64,000 nt of DNA from Prevotella sp. (GTDB lineage Bacteria > Bacteroidota > Bacteroidia > Bacteroidales > Bacteroidaceae). This document shows, piece by piece, positions 6,975-16,040 of this stretch. How positions within the stretch are numbered: position 1 is the stretch's first letter; every line of letters begins with the position of its first letter. Made by a program: the position numbers and the translations under genes. The notes below the pieces were generated by a model. That model searched no databases and was not told the origin of the DNA. It saw only the letters and a list, made by a program, of their open reading frames with translations. The DNA lies in assembly GCA_017554145.1 (NCBI GenBank), contig JAFZIZ010000004.1, positions 1 through 64,000 of the forward strand, given 5' to 3'.

Positions 6975-9900
6975 ATGACATTTACAACATTTATCAAACG
7001 CCCAGTATTGTCGACGGTGATTTCTATTCTCATCGTCTTGCTGGGTGCCATAGGATTGTTTTCACTGCCTATTGAGCAGTACCCTAATATTGCGCCGCCT
7101 ACTGTTGCAGTATGGACCAGCTATCCGGGTGCTGACGCTGAGACGGTGAAGAACTCCGTCATCACGCCGTTGGAAGAGAGTATCAACGGTGTGGAAGGTA
7201 TGGACTATATATCTTCTACCTCTGGTGCTGGTTCGGCACAGATTAGTGTGCTGTTCCGTCAGGGTATGAACCCCGATATGTGTGCCGTCAACGTGCAGAA
7301 CCGTGTACAGCAGGCGCAGGCATTGTTGCCCGCAGAGGTAACGCGTATCGGTGTGACTGTCACGAAGCGCCAGACATCACAGGTGCTGATGTTCACTCTG
7401 ACCAGTGACGGCCGTTATGACGACGAGTTCCTGACGAACTATAATAATATCAATATCATCCCTGCCATCAAGCGTATCCAAGGTGTGGGTGATGTGCAGA
7501 GCCCTGGTATGAAGAATTACTCCATGCGTATCTGGCTGAAGCCCGATGTGATGAAGCAGTATAATCTGATGCCTTCGGATATCTCGAATGTCCTGGCAGA
7601 ACAGAACATCGAGGCTGCACCAGGTTCCTTCGGAGAGCAGTCGGAAGTGGCTTACGAGTATGCGATGCGCTATACAGGTCGTCTGAAGACTGCTGAGGAA
7701 TTTGGCAATATCATCATTTCCAACGATGCCAATGGTCAGACCCTGAAACTAAAGGATGTCGCCCGTATTGAACTGGGTGGTCAGACATACTCTGTAGCGA
7801 TGAAGAACGACAACCTGCCGTCTGTGCTGGGTATGGTACAGCAGATTGCCGGTTCTAACGCCAATGAGATTGCGAAGCAGGTAAAGGCTGAATTGGAGGA
7901 GCAGGCAAAGTTGTTCCCTCCAGGTATGAAATATAAGATCAACTACGATGTAACGGAGTTCTTGTATGCCAGTATCGAAGAGGTGGTATTTACCCTGTTC
8001 TTCACCTTGTTCCTGGTGTTCATCGTCATCTACGTATTCCTGCAAGACTGGCGTTCGACACTCATTCCGTTGATTGCAGTACCTGTATCACTGATTGGTA
8101 CGTTCTTCTTCCTGAGCATCTTCGGATTCTCCATCAACCTGTTGACACTGTCCGCCTTGTTGTTGGCCATTGCCATTGTGGTGGACGATGCTATTGTGGT
8201 GGTAGAGGCTGTCCATGCGAAATTGGATCAGGGATATATGTCGCCGTTGAGGGCCAGTATCGATGCGATGAACGAGATATCGGGTGCTATCATTTCTATC
8301 ACACTGGTGATGGCTTCCGTGTTCATCCCAGTATCTTTCATCGGTGGTACGAGTGGTACGTTCTATCGTGAGTTCGGTGTGACAATGGCTGTCAGCATCT
8401 TTATCTCTGCTTTGAACGCCTTGACGTTGTCGCCTGCCCTTTGTGCCATCTTCCTGAAACCACATGATGAAGAAGGTCATGAGAAGAAGATGTCGATCAT
8501 TGATCGTTTCCATGCATCGTTCAATACGGCGTATGATAAGATTCTTGGAAAATATAAGACACGTGTGGAGAAACTGGTCCACAAGCCAATGATTATTATC
8601 TTGGCAGTTGTGATAGGTATTGTGGCAATGATCGGTACGTTGGCAACAACGAAGACGGGACTGGTGCCTGATGAGGATACTGGTACGCTCTTCTGTACGA
8701 TATCCATGCCGCCTGCAACCTCTGTGGCCCGTACGAAACAGGTGATCAGTCAGGTTGACTCTATCTTGGCTGCCGATCCAGCCATCCAGAGCCGTGAGCA
8801 GATTCAGGGTTATAACTTCATCGCAGGTTCAGGTAGTGACCAGGCAACGTTCATCCTGAAGCTGAAACCGTTCTCTGAACGTCAGAAGGGCTTATGGTGG
8901 AAGATCAGCGGTTTGTGGCAAGGTGATGGTATCTACCGTTTCTTCCTCAATCCGTATGAGTCAACGGGTGTCATCGCCCAGATATTCATCAAGACGGCGC
9001 ATATCAAGGACGCACAGATTCTGGCCTTCGCACCACCTATGATTCCTGGTTTCTCTGCAAACTCTGGTGTATCGATTGTGATGCAGGACCGTACTGGTGG
9101 TTCGTTGAATAGGTTCTTCGGTATTGTGAAAGACTATCTGGCCGAATTGAATAAGCGTCCTGAGTTCCAGGCAGCACAGACTTCCTATAACCCGAACTAT
9201 CCACAGTATATGTTGCATCTGGATGTGGCCAAGTGTAAGCAGGCTGGTATATCACCACAGACGGTGCTTACTACCTTGCAAGGTTACTATGGTGGAATGT
9301 ATGCTTCGAACTTCAATGCGTATGGTAAGCTCTATCGTGTCATGATTCAAGGCTCACCCGAGACTCGTATGACACCAGAGTCGCTGAACAGTATCTATGT
9401 GCGCACCCCAGGTGGTATGGCTCCCGCTCAGGAGTTCTGCCGTATGGAACGCGTCTATGGACCATCGAATATCAACCGTTTCAACCTGTTTACGTCTATC
9501 AATATTACAGCGACGGTAGCATCAGGTTATTCGACGGGTGAGGCTATTAAGGCGGCTCAGGAAGTGGCTGCTGAGATGTTGCCAGCAGGATATTCTTACG
9601 ACTATCAGGGTCTGACTCGTGAGGAAGCAAAGTCTTCGAATACGACACACCTGATCTTCATCCTGTGTTTCATCTTCATCTATCTGATTCTGTCGGCACA
9701 GTATGAGTCGTATATCCTGCCTTTGGCCGTAGTTCTCTCTGTACCGTTCGGATTGGCAGGCTGCTTCATCTTCACTATGATCTTTGGACATAGCAACGAT
9801 ATCTACATGCAGATATCACTGATTATGTTGATTGGTCTGTTGGCTAAGAATGCCATTCTGATTGTGCAGTTCGCCTTGGAGCGCCGTCAGACAGGTATGG

Positions 9901-10232
9901 CGATCTCATGGGCTGCTGTATTAGGAGCCGCTGCCCGTCTGCGTCCTATCTTGATGACCTCGTTGGCAATGGTTGTCGGTCTGTTGCCGATGATGTTTGC
10001 TACGGGTGTAGGTAAGAACGGTAACCAGACGCTGGGTGCCGCTGCTGTAGGTGGTATGTTGATTGGTACGTTGTTACAGGTACTTGTCGTACCAGGCCTG
10101 TTTGTCATCTTCCAGTCCATACAGGAGAAGTTCAAGCCGATGCAGTTTGAGGGTGATGAAGAGAATCCTGATGTGGCTACGGAAATAGCCCAGTATGCCC
10201 ATCGTCCTGTTGACTATAAATTAGAGGAGTAA
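6975..10232 (+). CDS. RND multidrug efflux pump (AcrB/MexB family)
   Basis: 1085 residues. Proton-driven inner-membrane pump of the hydrophobe/amphiphile family. The start FIKRPVLSTVISILIVLLG is the classic first helix. Twelve membrane segments are arranged as 1 + 5, a large periplasmic loop, then 1 + 5. The proton-relay acids of helix 4 are visible in IAIVVDDAIVVVEAVH (Asp404-Asp405). The second half has ILSAQYESYILPLAVVLSVP and LIGLLAKNAILIVQFA. Encoded between its adaptor and its channel (5 nt to the next gene), so all three parts of the tripartite pump are made together. Substrate range unknown. Confidence 0.95.
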   Translation: MTFTTFIKRPVLSTVISILIVLLGAIGLFSLPIEQYPNIAPPTVAVWTSYPGADAETVKNSVITPLEESINGVEGMDYISSTSGAGSAQISVLFRQGMNPDMCAVNVQNRVQQAQALLPAEVTRIGVTVTKRQTSQVLMFTLTSDGRYDDEFLTNYNNINIIPAIKRIQGVGDVQSPGMKNYSMRIWLKPDVMKQYNLMPSDISNVLAEQNIEAAPGSFGEQSEVAYEYAMRYTGRLKTAEEFGNIIISNDANGQTLKLKDVARIELGGQTYSVAMKNDNLPSVLGMVQQIAGSNANEIAKQVKAELEEQAKLFPPGMKYKINYDVTEFLYASIEEVVFTLFFTLFLVFIVIYVFLQDWRSTLIPLIAVPVSLIGTFFFLSIFGFSINLLTLSALLLAIAIVVDDAIVVVEAVHAKLDQGYMSPLRASIDAMNEISGAIISITLVMASVFIPVSFIGGTSGTFYREFGVTMAVSIFISALNALTLSPALCAIFLKPHDEEGHEKKMSIIDRFHASFNTAYDKILGKYKTRVEKLVHKPMIIILAVVIGIVAMIGTLATTKTGLVPDEDTGTLFCTISMPPATSVARTKQVISQVDSILAADPAIQSREQIQGYNFIAGSGSDQATFILKLKPFSERQKGLWWKISGLWQGDGIYRFFLNPYESTGVIAQIFIKTAHIKDAQILAFAPPMIPGFSANSGVSIVMQDRTGGSLNRFFGIVKDYLAELNKRPEFQAAQTSYNPNYPQYMLHLDVAKCKQAGISPQTVLTTLQGYYGGMYASNFNAYGKLYRVMIQGSPETRMTPESLNSIYVRTPGGMAPAQEFCRMERVYGPSNINRFNLFTSINITATVASGYSTGEAIKAAQEVAAEMLPAGYSYDYQGLTREEAKSSNTTHLIFILCFIFIYLILSAQYESYILPLAVVLSVPFGLAGCFIFTMIFGHSNDIYMQISLIMLIGLLAKNAILIVQFALERRQTGMAISWAAVLGAAARLRPILMTSLAMVVGLLPMMFATGVGKNGNQTLGAAAVGGMLIGTLLQVLVVPGLFVIFQSIQEKFKPMQFEGDEENPDVATEIAQYAHRPVDYKLEE

Positions 10233-10237
10233 GAATT

Positions 10238-11626
10238 ATGAAAAAAATCATGATATTTGCAACCGTTACACTGCTCTTGGGCAGTTGCGGTGTCTATAAC
10301 AAATATGAGCGTCCAGAGGTCGATACCAAAGGATTGATCCGTGATGCTGTGTCGGATGTGGATACACTGGTGGTACAGGATACTGCTTCGTTTGGCAATC
10401 TGCCTTGGCGTAGTGTGTTTACTGATCCGCAGTTGAGAAAACTGATTGAACAGGGATTGGAGAAGAATGCCAATTTGCAGAATGCAGCTCTCACCGTACA
10501 GATGTATGAGACCATGCTGAAGGCTGCCAAGCTGGCTTTCCTTCCTGCCATCCAGTTCGGTACTCAGAATGGTATGGGCTCCATCTCTACCATCTATACG
10601 GATCCGTCAGTGACAACGAAGATATACTCGCTTCCTGTATCTGCCAGCTGGACGTTAGATCTGTTTGGTAATATCCTGTCGCAGAAGCGTTCCACACAGA
10701 TGAAACTGTTGGGCTATAAGGACTATCAGATGGCTGTGCGTGCCCAGGTGATTGGTGGTATTGCCAATAGCTATTACACCTTGCTCATGCTGGATCGTCA
10801 GTTGGAGATTGTGACGGAGATGAGTGAGATGGCGAAAGAGACTTGGGAGATGATGAAGCTACAGTATAACTTGGGTCGTGTACGCTCTACCAGTGTCCAG
10901 AGTGCTGAGGCTTCCTATCTGTCAACGTTGACACAAGCTAATGAGTTCAGACGCCAGATCCGTGCTACGGAGAATGCACTTTCACTGCTCATCGGACAGG
11001 CAGGTCAGCAGATTCCTCGTACGACACTTGCTGAGCAGTACTTGCCAAGTGAGTTCTCGACGGGTGTAGGTATTGCCTTGCTGAAGAATCGTCCTGATGT
11101 CCATAATGCCGAGATGAACTTGGCGGCTTGCTTCCATGATGTACAGACTGCCCGTTCACAGTTCTATCCGACCATCACGATTGGTGCTCAGGGAGCGTTT
11201 ACCAACCAGAACGGTGTGCTCAATCCTGGTAAGTGGCTGCTCTCTCTCTTTGGCAGCCTGACGCAACCTATCTTTATGCGTGGTGCTTTGACTGCTAATC
11301 TGAAGGTGAGCCAGTTGAAGTATGAGCAGGCTTTCAATTCTTGGCAGAATGCCATCCTCTCTGCAGGTAATGAGGTATCGAATGCGCTTGTTAACTACAA
11401 CAGTTACGATGCCAACAGTAAGTTGGAAGCACAGCGTATTGAAGTGCTTCAGAAAAATGTGGAGGACACCCGAGCTCTTTATACGAGCAAGGGTTCCAGT
11501 TATCTGGAGGTACTTACTGCACAGACGCAGTTACTCAATGCCCAACTCTCAAAGGTTAGTGACGACTTCAGTAAGATGCAGGCTGTCGTCAGCCTCTATA
11601 CTGCTCTTGGAGGTGGAGGGAAATAA
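10238..11626 (+). CDS. RND efflux outer-membrane channel lipoprotein (OprM/NodT family)
   Basis: 462 residues. The lipobox GSCG (Cys17) gives an outer-membrane lipoprotein. The family hallmark LPWRSVFTDPQLRKLIEQ appears at residues ~54-71. Two structural repeats of long coiled helices (around residues 85-240 and 290-450) would form the trimeric tunnel; LLKNRPDVHNAEMNLAA is the usual second-repeat signature. It completes the tripartite pump. The stop is followed directly by a period-7 tract that fills the gap to the next start. The fragment at 462-620 is a remnant of another member of this family. Confidence 0.93.
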   Translation: MKKIMIFATVTLLLGSCGVYNKYERPEVDTKGLIRDAVSDVDTLVVQDTASFGNLPWRSVFTDPQLRKLIEQGLEKNANLQNAALTVQMYETMLKAAKLAFLPAIQFGTQNGMGSISTIYTDPSVTTKIYSLPVSASWTLDLFGNILSQKRSTQMKLLGYKDYQMAVRAQVIGGIANSYYTLLMLDRQLEIVTEMSEMAKETWEMMKLQYNLGRVRSTSVQSAEASYLSTLTQANEFRRQIRATENALSLLIGQAGQQIPRTTLAEQYLPSEFSTGVGIALLKNRPDVHNAEMNLAACFHDVQTARSQFYPTITIGAQGAFTNQNGVLNPGKWLLSLFGSLTQPIFMRGALTANLKVSQLKYEQAFNSWQNAILSAGNEVSNALVNYNSYDANSKLEAQRIEVLQKNVEDTRALYTSKGSSYLEVLTAQTQLLNAQLSKVSDDFSKMQAVVSLYTALGGGGK

Positions 11627-11652
11627 AGTATAAAGTTTAGAGTTTAAAGTTT
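11625..11652. repeat. Period-7 tract filling the gap between channel stop and lpxA start
   Basis: Four heptads (AAAGTAT, AAAGTTT, AGAGTTT, AAAGTTT). The tract begins inside the TAA stop at 11624-11626 and ends at the base before the ATG at 11653, so the entire gap consists of repeat. Confidence 0.85.
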
Positions 11653-12432
11653 ATGGCAAGTGAAATAAGTCCAAAAGCCGAGATTGACCCCAGAGCGAAA
11701 ATCGGCGATAATTGTAAGATATACCCCTTCGTATATATCGAAGGAGATGTGGAGATTGGTGACGGATGTATTCTCTTTCCCTTTGTGAGTATCTTGAACG
11801 GTACACGCATGGGCCAGAAGAACAAGGTACATCAGGGTGCTGTTATCGGAGCGCTTCCTCAGGACTTTGAGTTCCGTGGAGAGAAGTCGGAGTGTATCAT
11901 TGGTGATAATAATATCTTCCGTGAGAATGTCGTTGTCAATCGTGCTACCCATACGGGTGGACAGACGGTGATTGGTAATGATAACGTACTGATGGAAGGT
12001 GCCCATGTCTCTCACGATACCAAGGTGGGCAACCGCTGTGTCTTCGGTTATGGAACAAAGATTGCAGGTGATTGTGAGATAGAGGATGGTGTTATTTTCT
12101 CATCCAGTGTCATCCAGAATGCCAAGACGCGTGTAGGTAAAGGGTCGATGCTACAGGCTGGTACTACCTTCTCGAAGGATGTTCCTCCTTATATTATCTG
12201 CACAAGGAAATGTCTGTATGGTGGTGTGAATATGCAGGTGGCCCGTCAGCATGGTGTTGACGAAAAGACCTTGAAGCATATAGCCAATGCCTATCGTTTG
12301 GTATTCCTGAGTCAGACCAGCGTCTTTGACGCAGTGAATCAGATTGAGGAACAGGTACCTGATGGTCCCTTTATCCGTCACATCATCGAGTTTATCCGTG
12401 GAACCAAGATCGGTATTATCTCGAAGATGTAA
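11653..12432 (+). CDS. lpxA: LpxA-type acyl-[ACP]-UDP-N-acetylglucosamine O-acyltransferase
   Basis: 259 residues. Residues 1-~185 are hexapeptide repeats forming a left-handed beta-helix (PRAKIGDNCKIYPFVYIEG and so on). The catalytic His region reads MEGAHVSHDTKVGNRC, matching the conserved NAHIAHD around His125 of E. coli LpxA. The C-terminal helical part (LKHIANAYRLVF) is also LpxA-like. The enzyme transfers a hydroxyacyl chain to UDP-GlcNAc in the first step of lipid A synthesis. In Bacteroidota the usual lpxA sits beside lpxD and lpxC/fabZ; this copy follows an efflux operon, so it may be a second paralogue with a different acyl or sugar preference. Family is secure; exact role less so. 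Confidence 0.8.
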   Translation: MASEISPKAEIDPRAKIGDNCKIYPFVYIEGDVEIGDGCILFPFVSILNGTRMGQKNKVHQGAVIGALPQDFEFRGEKSECIIGDNNIFRENVVVNRATHTGGQTVIGNDNVLMEGAHVSHDTKVGNRCVFGYGTKIAGDCEIEDGVIFSSSVIQNAKTRVGKGSMLQAGTTFSKDVPPYIICTRKCLYGGVNMQVARQHGVDEKTLKHIANAYRLVFLSQTSVFDAVNQIEEQVPDGPFIRHIIEFIRGTKIGIISKM

Positions 12433-12435
12433 GGA

Positions 12436-13230
12436 CTAATAACTCGCAGTACAGGGAATCCCTGCTGCAATTACACGGTCGCGAATGGCATCCAGCTGTT
12501 CGCGACTGGCTTTTTGTAAATGGTGGGCAGGAGTTTCTCGATCAATGGTGTAAATCATTACCTGTTGAGGCTTGATCTGCTTGACAACCTCCAGCCAGGG
12601 AGCAACATACTCTTCTCCGGTGTTGTCTACAGACTCCATCTCTCCTTCACTTCTTTTCTCCATCTCTCCTTTCATAAACATCGTCTGGATAATGATATGT
12701 CCGTTGAAGGCTTTCATGCGTTCGATAATGGCGTTGACATCATAGGTTCCGTTAGGTCGGTCCACCTTATTAATATATAAGGGGTCGATGGTGTCGAGCT
12801 TCAGAATATTGTCATCTACCTTCATGAGGGCGTCGTGAACCTGTGGGCGATGGATGTAGGTGGCGTTGCTCAGTACGCAAACCTTCGCTTTCGGACAGTA
12901 TTGGTCGCGCAGGCGGATAGTGTCGTTGATAATCTCTGCAAATTGTGGATGACAGGTGGGCTCTCCATTACCTGCAAATGTCAGTACATCAGGCAGTTGC
13001 TTGTCAGCAGTCATCTCCTGAAGTTTCAGTTCCAATGCCTGGGATACTTCCGATGGCGTGGGCATCGAACGGGTAGGGCGATGGTCTTCATTAAAGCCGC
13101 ATTCACAATAGATACAGTTGAAGGAACATACCTTTCCGTCGGCAGGAAGTAGGTTGATACCTAAAGAGATGCCCAGTCGACGACTGTGGACTGGTCCGAA
13201 AATGGGAGATGGATATATTACTGTACTCAT
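12436..13230 (-). CDS. Radical SAM protein (COG0731-like)
   Basis: 264 residues from the ATG at 13230. An upstream in-frame start at 13290 is possible, but the -7 box at 13239-13246 lies inside that extension, so the shorter form is chosen. The N-terminus FGPVHSRRLGISLGINLLP is followed by the cluster motif KVCSFNCIYCECG (CxxxCxxC), which holds the 4Fe-4S cluster that splits S-adenosylmethionine. Next come TFAGNGEPTCHPQF and a TIM-barrel body. This is the layout of the COG0731 group, related to tRNA-wybutosine enzymes; the substrate in bacteria is not established. A 14-bp direct repeat (12634-12671) encodes an acidic loop in the second half. Confidence 0.8.
   Translation of the reverse strand: MSTVIYPSPIFGPVHSRRLGISLGINLLPADGKVCSFNCIYCECGFNEDHRPTRSMPTPSEVSQALELKLQEMTADKQLPDVLTFAGNGEPTCHPQFAEIINDTIRLRDQYCPKAKVCVLSNATYIHRPQVHDALMKVDDNILKLDTIDPLYINKVDRPNGTYDVNAIIERMKAFNGHIIIQTMFMKGEMEKRSEGEMESVDNTGEEYVAPWLEVVKQIKPQQVMIYTIDRETPAHHLQKASREQLDAIRDRVIAAGIPCTASY
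12634..12671. repeat. 14-bp direct repeat inside the radical SAM gene
   Basis: CTCCATCTCTCCTT occurs at 12634-12647 and again at 12658-12671 (24-nt spacing, in frame). It encodes the acidic loop GEMEKRSEGEMES where family members usually have a shorter loop. Resembles the period-7 tracts in flavour but not in period. Confidence 0.6.
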
Positions 13231-13238
13231 AATGAGTG

Positions 13239-13246
13239 CAAAAGTA
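13239..13246 (-). promoter_or_regulatory. -7 promoter box of the radical SAM gene
   Basis: Reverse-strand TACTTTTG fits TAnnTTTG and ends only 8 nt before the chosen ATG at 13230. The transcript would start almost at the start codon (leaderless or nearly so). Confidence 0.6.
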
Positions 13247-13279
13247 TGCTTTTTTTTTGGGAAAACCAAAAGAAAGTAG

Positions 13280-13287
13280 TAACTTTG
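13280..13287 (+). promoter_or_regulatory. -7 promoter box of the ftsX operon
   Basis: TAACTTTG, 32 nt before the ftsX ATG; divergent from the radical SAM promoter. Confidence 0.7.
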
Positions 13288-13319
13288 CACGAAATTAGGT
13301 GTATTACGTCTAAAAAGAA

Positions 13320-14198
13320 ATGGGAAACAAGAAAAAAAGAACCCGCACCCGTCGTGGAATGCAGGTAGTTACACTTTGTATAAGCACCACGATGGTGCTC
13401 ATTTTATTGGGTATGGTGGTGTTTTCTGTATTGACAGCACGCAACCTGTCCAACCATATGAAGGAGAATCTGACGGTTACTGTCATGTTGAAGGATTACG
13501 TTACCGTCAACCAGGCTCATCGTTTTTGTCGTGACTTGTATCACCGTCCTTATTCACGCAATATCGATTATATCAGTAAGGAACAGGCACAGAAAGACCA
13601 AGCGAAGGAATTGGGCAGCGACCCTTCTGAGTTCTTGGGTTTCAACCCCTTTTCTGCCTCTTTGGAGATACAGTTGAAGTCTGATTATGCCAATCGTGAC
13701 TCTCTGAATTGGATAGTCAAAGAGATACAGAAGGATGCCAGAGTCAGTGATATTGCCTATATGGAGGATTTAGTGGATCAGGTCAATTATAATCTGAGTC
13801 GAATCAGTCTGATTCTTTTGGTGTTGGCAGTATTGTTGACCTGTGTATCATTCTCCTTGATCAGCAATACTGTGCGTTTGAGCATCTATGCCCGTCGCTT
13901 CCTGATTCATACGATGAAGCTAGTGGGCGCCTCTTGGAGTTTTATCCGCCGTCCTTTCTTGCGAAGTGCTGTTACGGTAGGACTGATTGCCGCCATCTTG
14001 GCTAACATCGTGTTAGGTGCTTGTTTCTATGGCTTGTATCTGACGCAGCCTGGTATACTGTCCATCATTCATTGGCAGGAACTCGCCATCACAGCAGGTG
14101 CCATCTTCCTGTTCGGTGTTTTGATTACCTCTCTGTGTGCTTGGCTTGCAGTGAATAAGTTCCTGAAGATGACAGCAGGAGAGTTGTATAAGATTTAA
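13320..14198 (+). CDS. ftsX: Cell division permease-like protein FtsX
   Basis: 292 residues. A basic cytoplasmic start (GNKKKRTRTRRG) leads into a first membrane helix (residues ~18-40). A periplasmic domain follows (residues ~41-165, with FLGFNPFSASLEI), then three more helices with a short motif region LSIYARRFLIHTMKLVGAS between them. This is the FtsX fold and size. With the ATPase FtsE (not in the window) it couples cell division to peptidoglycan hydrolase activation at the septum. First gene of a six-gene run (ftsX-DUF3098-uppP-truB-queA-folK) that I recall as conserved in Bacteroidota. Confidence 0.92.
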   Translation: MGNKKKRTRTRRGMQVVTLCISTTMVLILLGMVVFSVLTARNLSNHMKENLTVTVMLKDYVTVNQAHRFCRDLYHRPYSRNIDYISKEQAQKDQAKELGSDPSEFLGFNPFSASLEIQLKSDYANRDSLNWIVKEIQKDARVSDIAYMEDLVDQVNYNLSRISLILLVLAVLLTCVSFSLISNTVRLSIYARRFLIHTMKLVGASWSFIRRPFLRSAVTVGLIAAILANIVLGACFYGLYLTQPGILSIIHWQELAITAGAIFLFGVLITSLCAWLAVNKFLKMTAGELYKI

Positions 14199-14224
14199 GT
14201 GTCGAAATAACGTCATAACGAAGA

Positions 14225-14479
14225 ATGGAAAGAAAAGATTTAGCGTTTGGTCGTGTCAACTATATCCTATTGGCAATAGGAATGGTCGTGATTGTATTGG
14301 GCTTTGTTCTGATGAGTGGATCGGGTTCTTCTGCAGAAGCCTATAATCCCGATATCTTCAGTGCCCGTCGTATCAAGGTGGCTCCTGTTGTCTGTCTGAT
14401 AGGTTTTGTATCGATGATTTTTGGTGTGATGTATAAATCCAAGGACAAGGATACGCAGTTGAATGATAAAGAAGGATAA
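14225..14479 (+). CDS. DUF3098 small membrane protein
   Basis: 84 residues with two membrane helices (residues ~14-31 and ~55-72) separated by a short loop containing YNPDIFSARRIKVAPVVC, the recognisable core of DUF3098. The function is unknown. It lies 26 nt behind ftsX and 3 nt before uppP, a position typical of Bacteroidota, which suggests a role in envelope assembly; that is inference from context. Confidence 0.88.
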   Translation: MERKDLAFGRVNYILLAIGMVVIVLGFVLMSGSGSSAEAYNPDIFSARRIKVAPVVCLIGFVSMIFGVMYKSKDKDTQLNDKEG

Positions 14480-14482
14480 GAG

Positions 14483-15316
14483 ATGGATTGGTTAGAAGCG
14501 TTAATCTTAGGTCTTATCCAGGGACTGACAGAGTATCTCCCAGTCAGCAGTAGTGGCCATCTTGCCATTGGACAAGCTCTTTTTGGAATGGAAAACGGTG
14601 AAGATAATCTGATGTTTACCGTTGCTGTCCATATTGCCACTATATTGTCAACGTTGGTTATCCTTTGGAAAGAGGTCAACTGGATGCTGAAAGGATTGTT
14701 TAATTTTGCCGTCCATGTTCCTATGGGTGATGCTGACTTGAAAAAGAACGCAGGTACCCGTTATGTTTTGAACATTCTGGTGTCAATGATACCTGTGGGT
14801 ATTGTAGGTGTGTTCTTTAAGGACGAGGTGGAAGCCATCTTTGGTTCTGGCCTGTTAATCGTAGGTTGTTGTCTGATGATTACGGCAGCATTATTGATAT
14901 TCTCATATTATGCCAAACCTCGTCAGAAGGAGAATATCTCTTTGTGGGATGCCTTCGTGATTGGTATTGCTCAGGCTTGTGCCGTGTTGCCGGGTCTTTC
15001 GCGTTCTGGCTCTACCATTGCCACAGGATTGTTATTGGGTGATAAGAAAGAGCAACTTGCTCAGTTCTCGTTTCTGATGGTGATTCCTCCTATTCTTGGT
15101 GAGGCATTGTTGGATACGATGAAGATGATTAAGGGAGAAAACGTATTGGGGAGTATTGAGGTACTGCCTCTCGTCATAGGTTTTGTTGCCGCCTTCCTGT
15201 CGGGCTGCCTCGCCTGTAAATGGATGATCAATATTGTCAAAAAAGGCAAGTTGGTTTATTTTGGTATCTACTGCGCCATCATAGGTGCGATTACCATTGT
15301 ATGCTCATTGTTATAA
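14483..15316 (+). CDS. uppP: Undecaprenyl-diphosphatase
   Basis: 277 residues, polytopic membrane protein. Removes a phosphate from undecaprenyl pyrophosphate to recycle the lipid carrier for cell-wall and polysaccharide synthesis. Both active-site motifs are present: [17 protein letters not shown] near residue 17-33 and [16 protein letters not shown] in the second half. Standard length for BacA/UppP. Overproduction of this family gives bacitracin resistance in other bacteria; nothing here suggests more than the housekeeping role. Confidence 0.95.
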   Translation: MDWLEALILGLIQGLTEYLPVSSSGHLAIGQALFGMENGEDNLMFTVAVHIATILSTLVILWKEVNWMLKGLFNFAVHVPMGDADLKKNAGTRYVLNILVSMIPVGIVGVFFKDEVEAIFGSGLLIVGCCLMITAALLIFSYYAKPRQKENISLWDAFVIGIAQACAVLPGLSRSGSTIATGLLLGDKKEQLAQFSFLMVIPPILGEALLDTMKMIKGENVLGSIEVLPLVIGFVAAFLSGCLACKWMINIVKKGKLVYFGIYCAIIGAITIVCSLL

Positions 15317-15320
15317 GACG

Positions 15321-16037
15321 ATGAATTTTCAAGAAGGCGCATACATTTATATCAACAAGCCCTACCGGATGTCATCGTTTGGTGCTTTGGCATTCGTTCG
15401 TACACGTATCTGTAAGAAGATTGGGGTAAAACGTGTAAAGATTGGACATGCAGGAACGTTGGATCCGTTGGCCACTGGGGTATTGATTCTCTGTACGGGT
15501 AAGAAGACCAAAGAGATAGAGCGCCTGCAATATGATACGAAAGAGTATACGGCAACGCTGCAATTGGGAGCCACCACTCCGAGCTATGACATGGAGCATG
15601 AGGTGGATGAGACCTACCCAGTGGAGCATATCACGAGAGAATTAATTGAAGAGACGCTTCCACAGTTCGTGGGCGATATCCAACAGGTGCCCCCTCAGTA
15701 TTCTGCGGTGAAGATAGACGGTAAGCGTGCCTATAAGTTGAAGCGCAAAGGTAATGAGGTAGAGCTGAAGCCCAAGACGGTACGGGTGGATGAGATAGAA
15801 CTGACATCCTATGATGTGGACAAACAACAATTGTCGATTCGTGTCGTATGTGGGAAAGGTACTTATATCCGTTCTTTGGCACGTGACATCGGTCGTGCAT
15901 TAGGCAGTGGAGCTTATCTGACGGCACTCTGTCGTACAAAAGTCGGGGATATATGCATCGAAGACTGTATCGAGATGGATGCTTTCCCTGCGTGGCTGGA
16001 ACAACAAGACATAGAAGACAACAAGAAAGAAGTATAA
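15321..16037 (+). CDS. truB: tRNA pseudouridine(55) synthase
   Basis: 238 residues from the ATG at 15321, 4 nt behind uppP; the in-frame start 36 nt upstream would overlap uppP and lacks family similarity. Converts U55 of tRNAs to pseudouridine. The N-terminal INKPYRMSSFGALAFVR and the catalytic loop KIGHAGTLDPLATGVLI (catalytic Asp in TLDP) are clear, as is CGKGTYIRSLARDIGRALG. It lacks a C-terminal PUA domain, as do the short bacterial forms. Four nt separate it from queA. Confidence 0.94.
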   Translation: MNFQEGAYIYINKPYRMSSFGALAFVRTRICKKIGVKRVKIGHAGTLDPLATGVLILCTGKKTKEIERLQYDTKEYTATLQLGATTPSYDMEHEVDETYPVEHITRELIEETLPQFVGDIQQVPPQYSAVKIDGKRAYKLKRKGNEVELKPKTVRVDEIELTSYDVDKQQLSIRVVCGKGTYIRSLARDIGRALGSGAYLTALCRTKVGDICIEDCIEMDAFPAWLEQQDIEDNKKEV

Positions 16038-16040
16038 TAT

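Noticed and set aside
13231-13290. 20-residue N-terminal extension of the radical SAM protein
   Set aside because: It would contain the gene's own -7 box, and family similarity begins at the shorter start.
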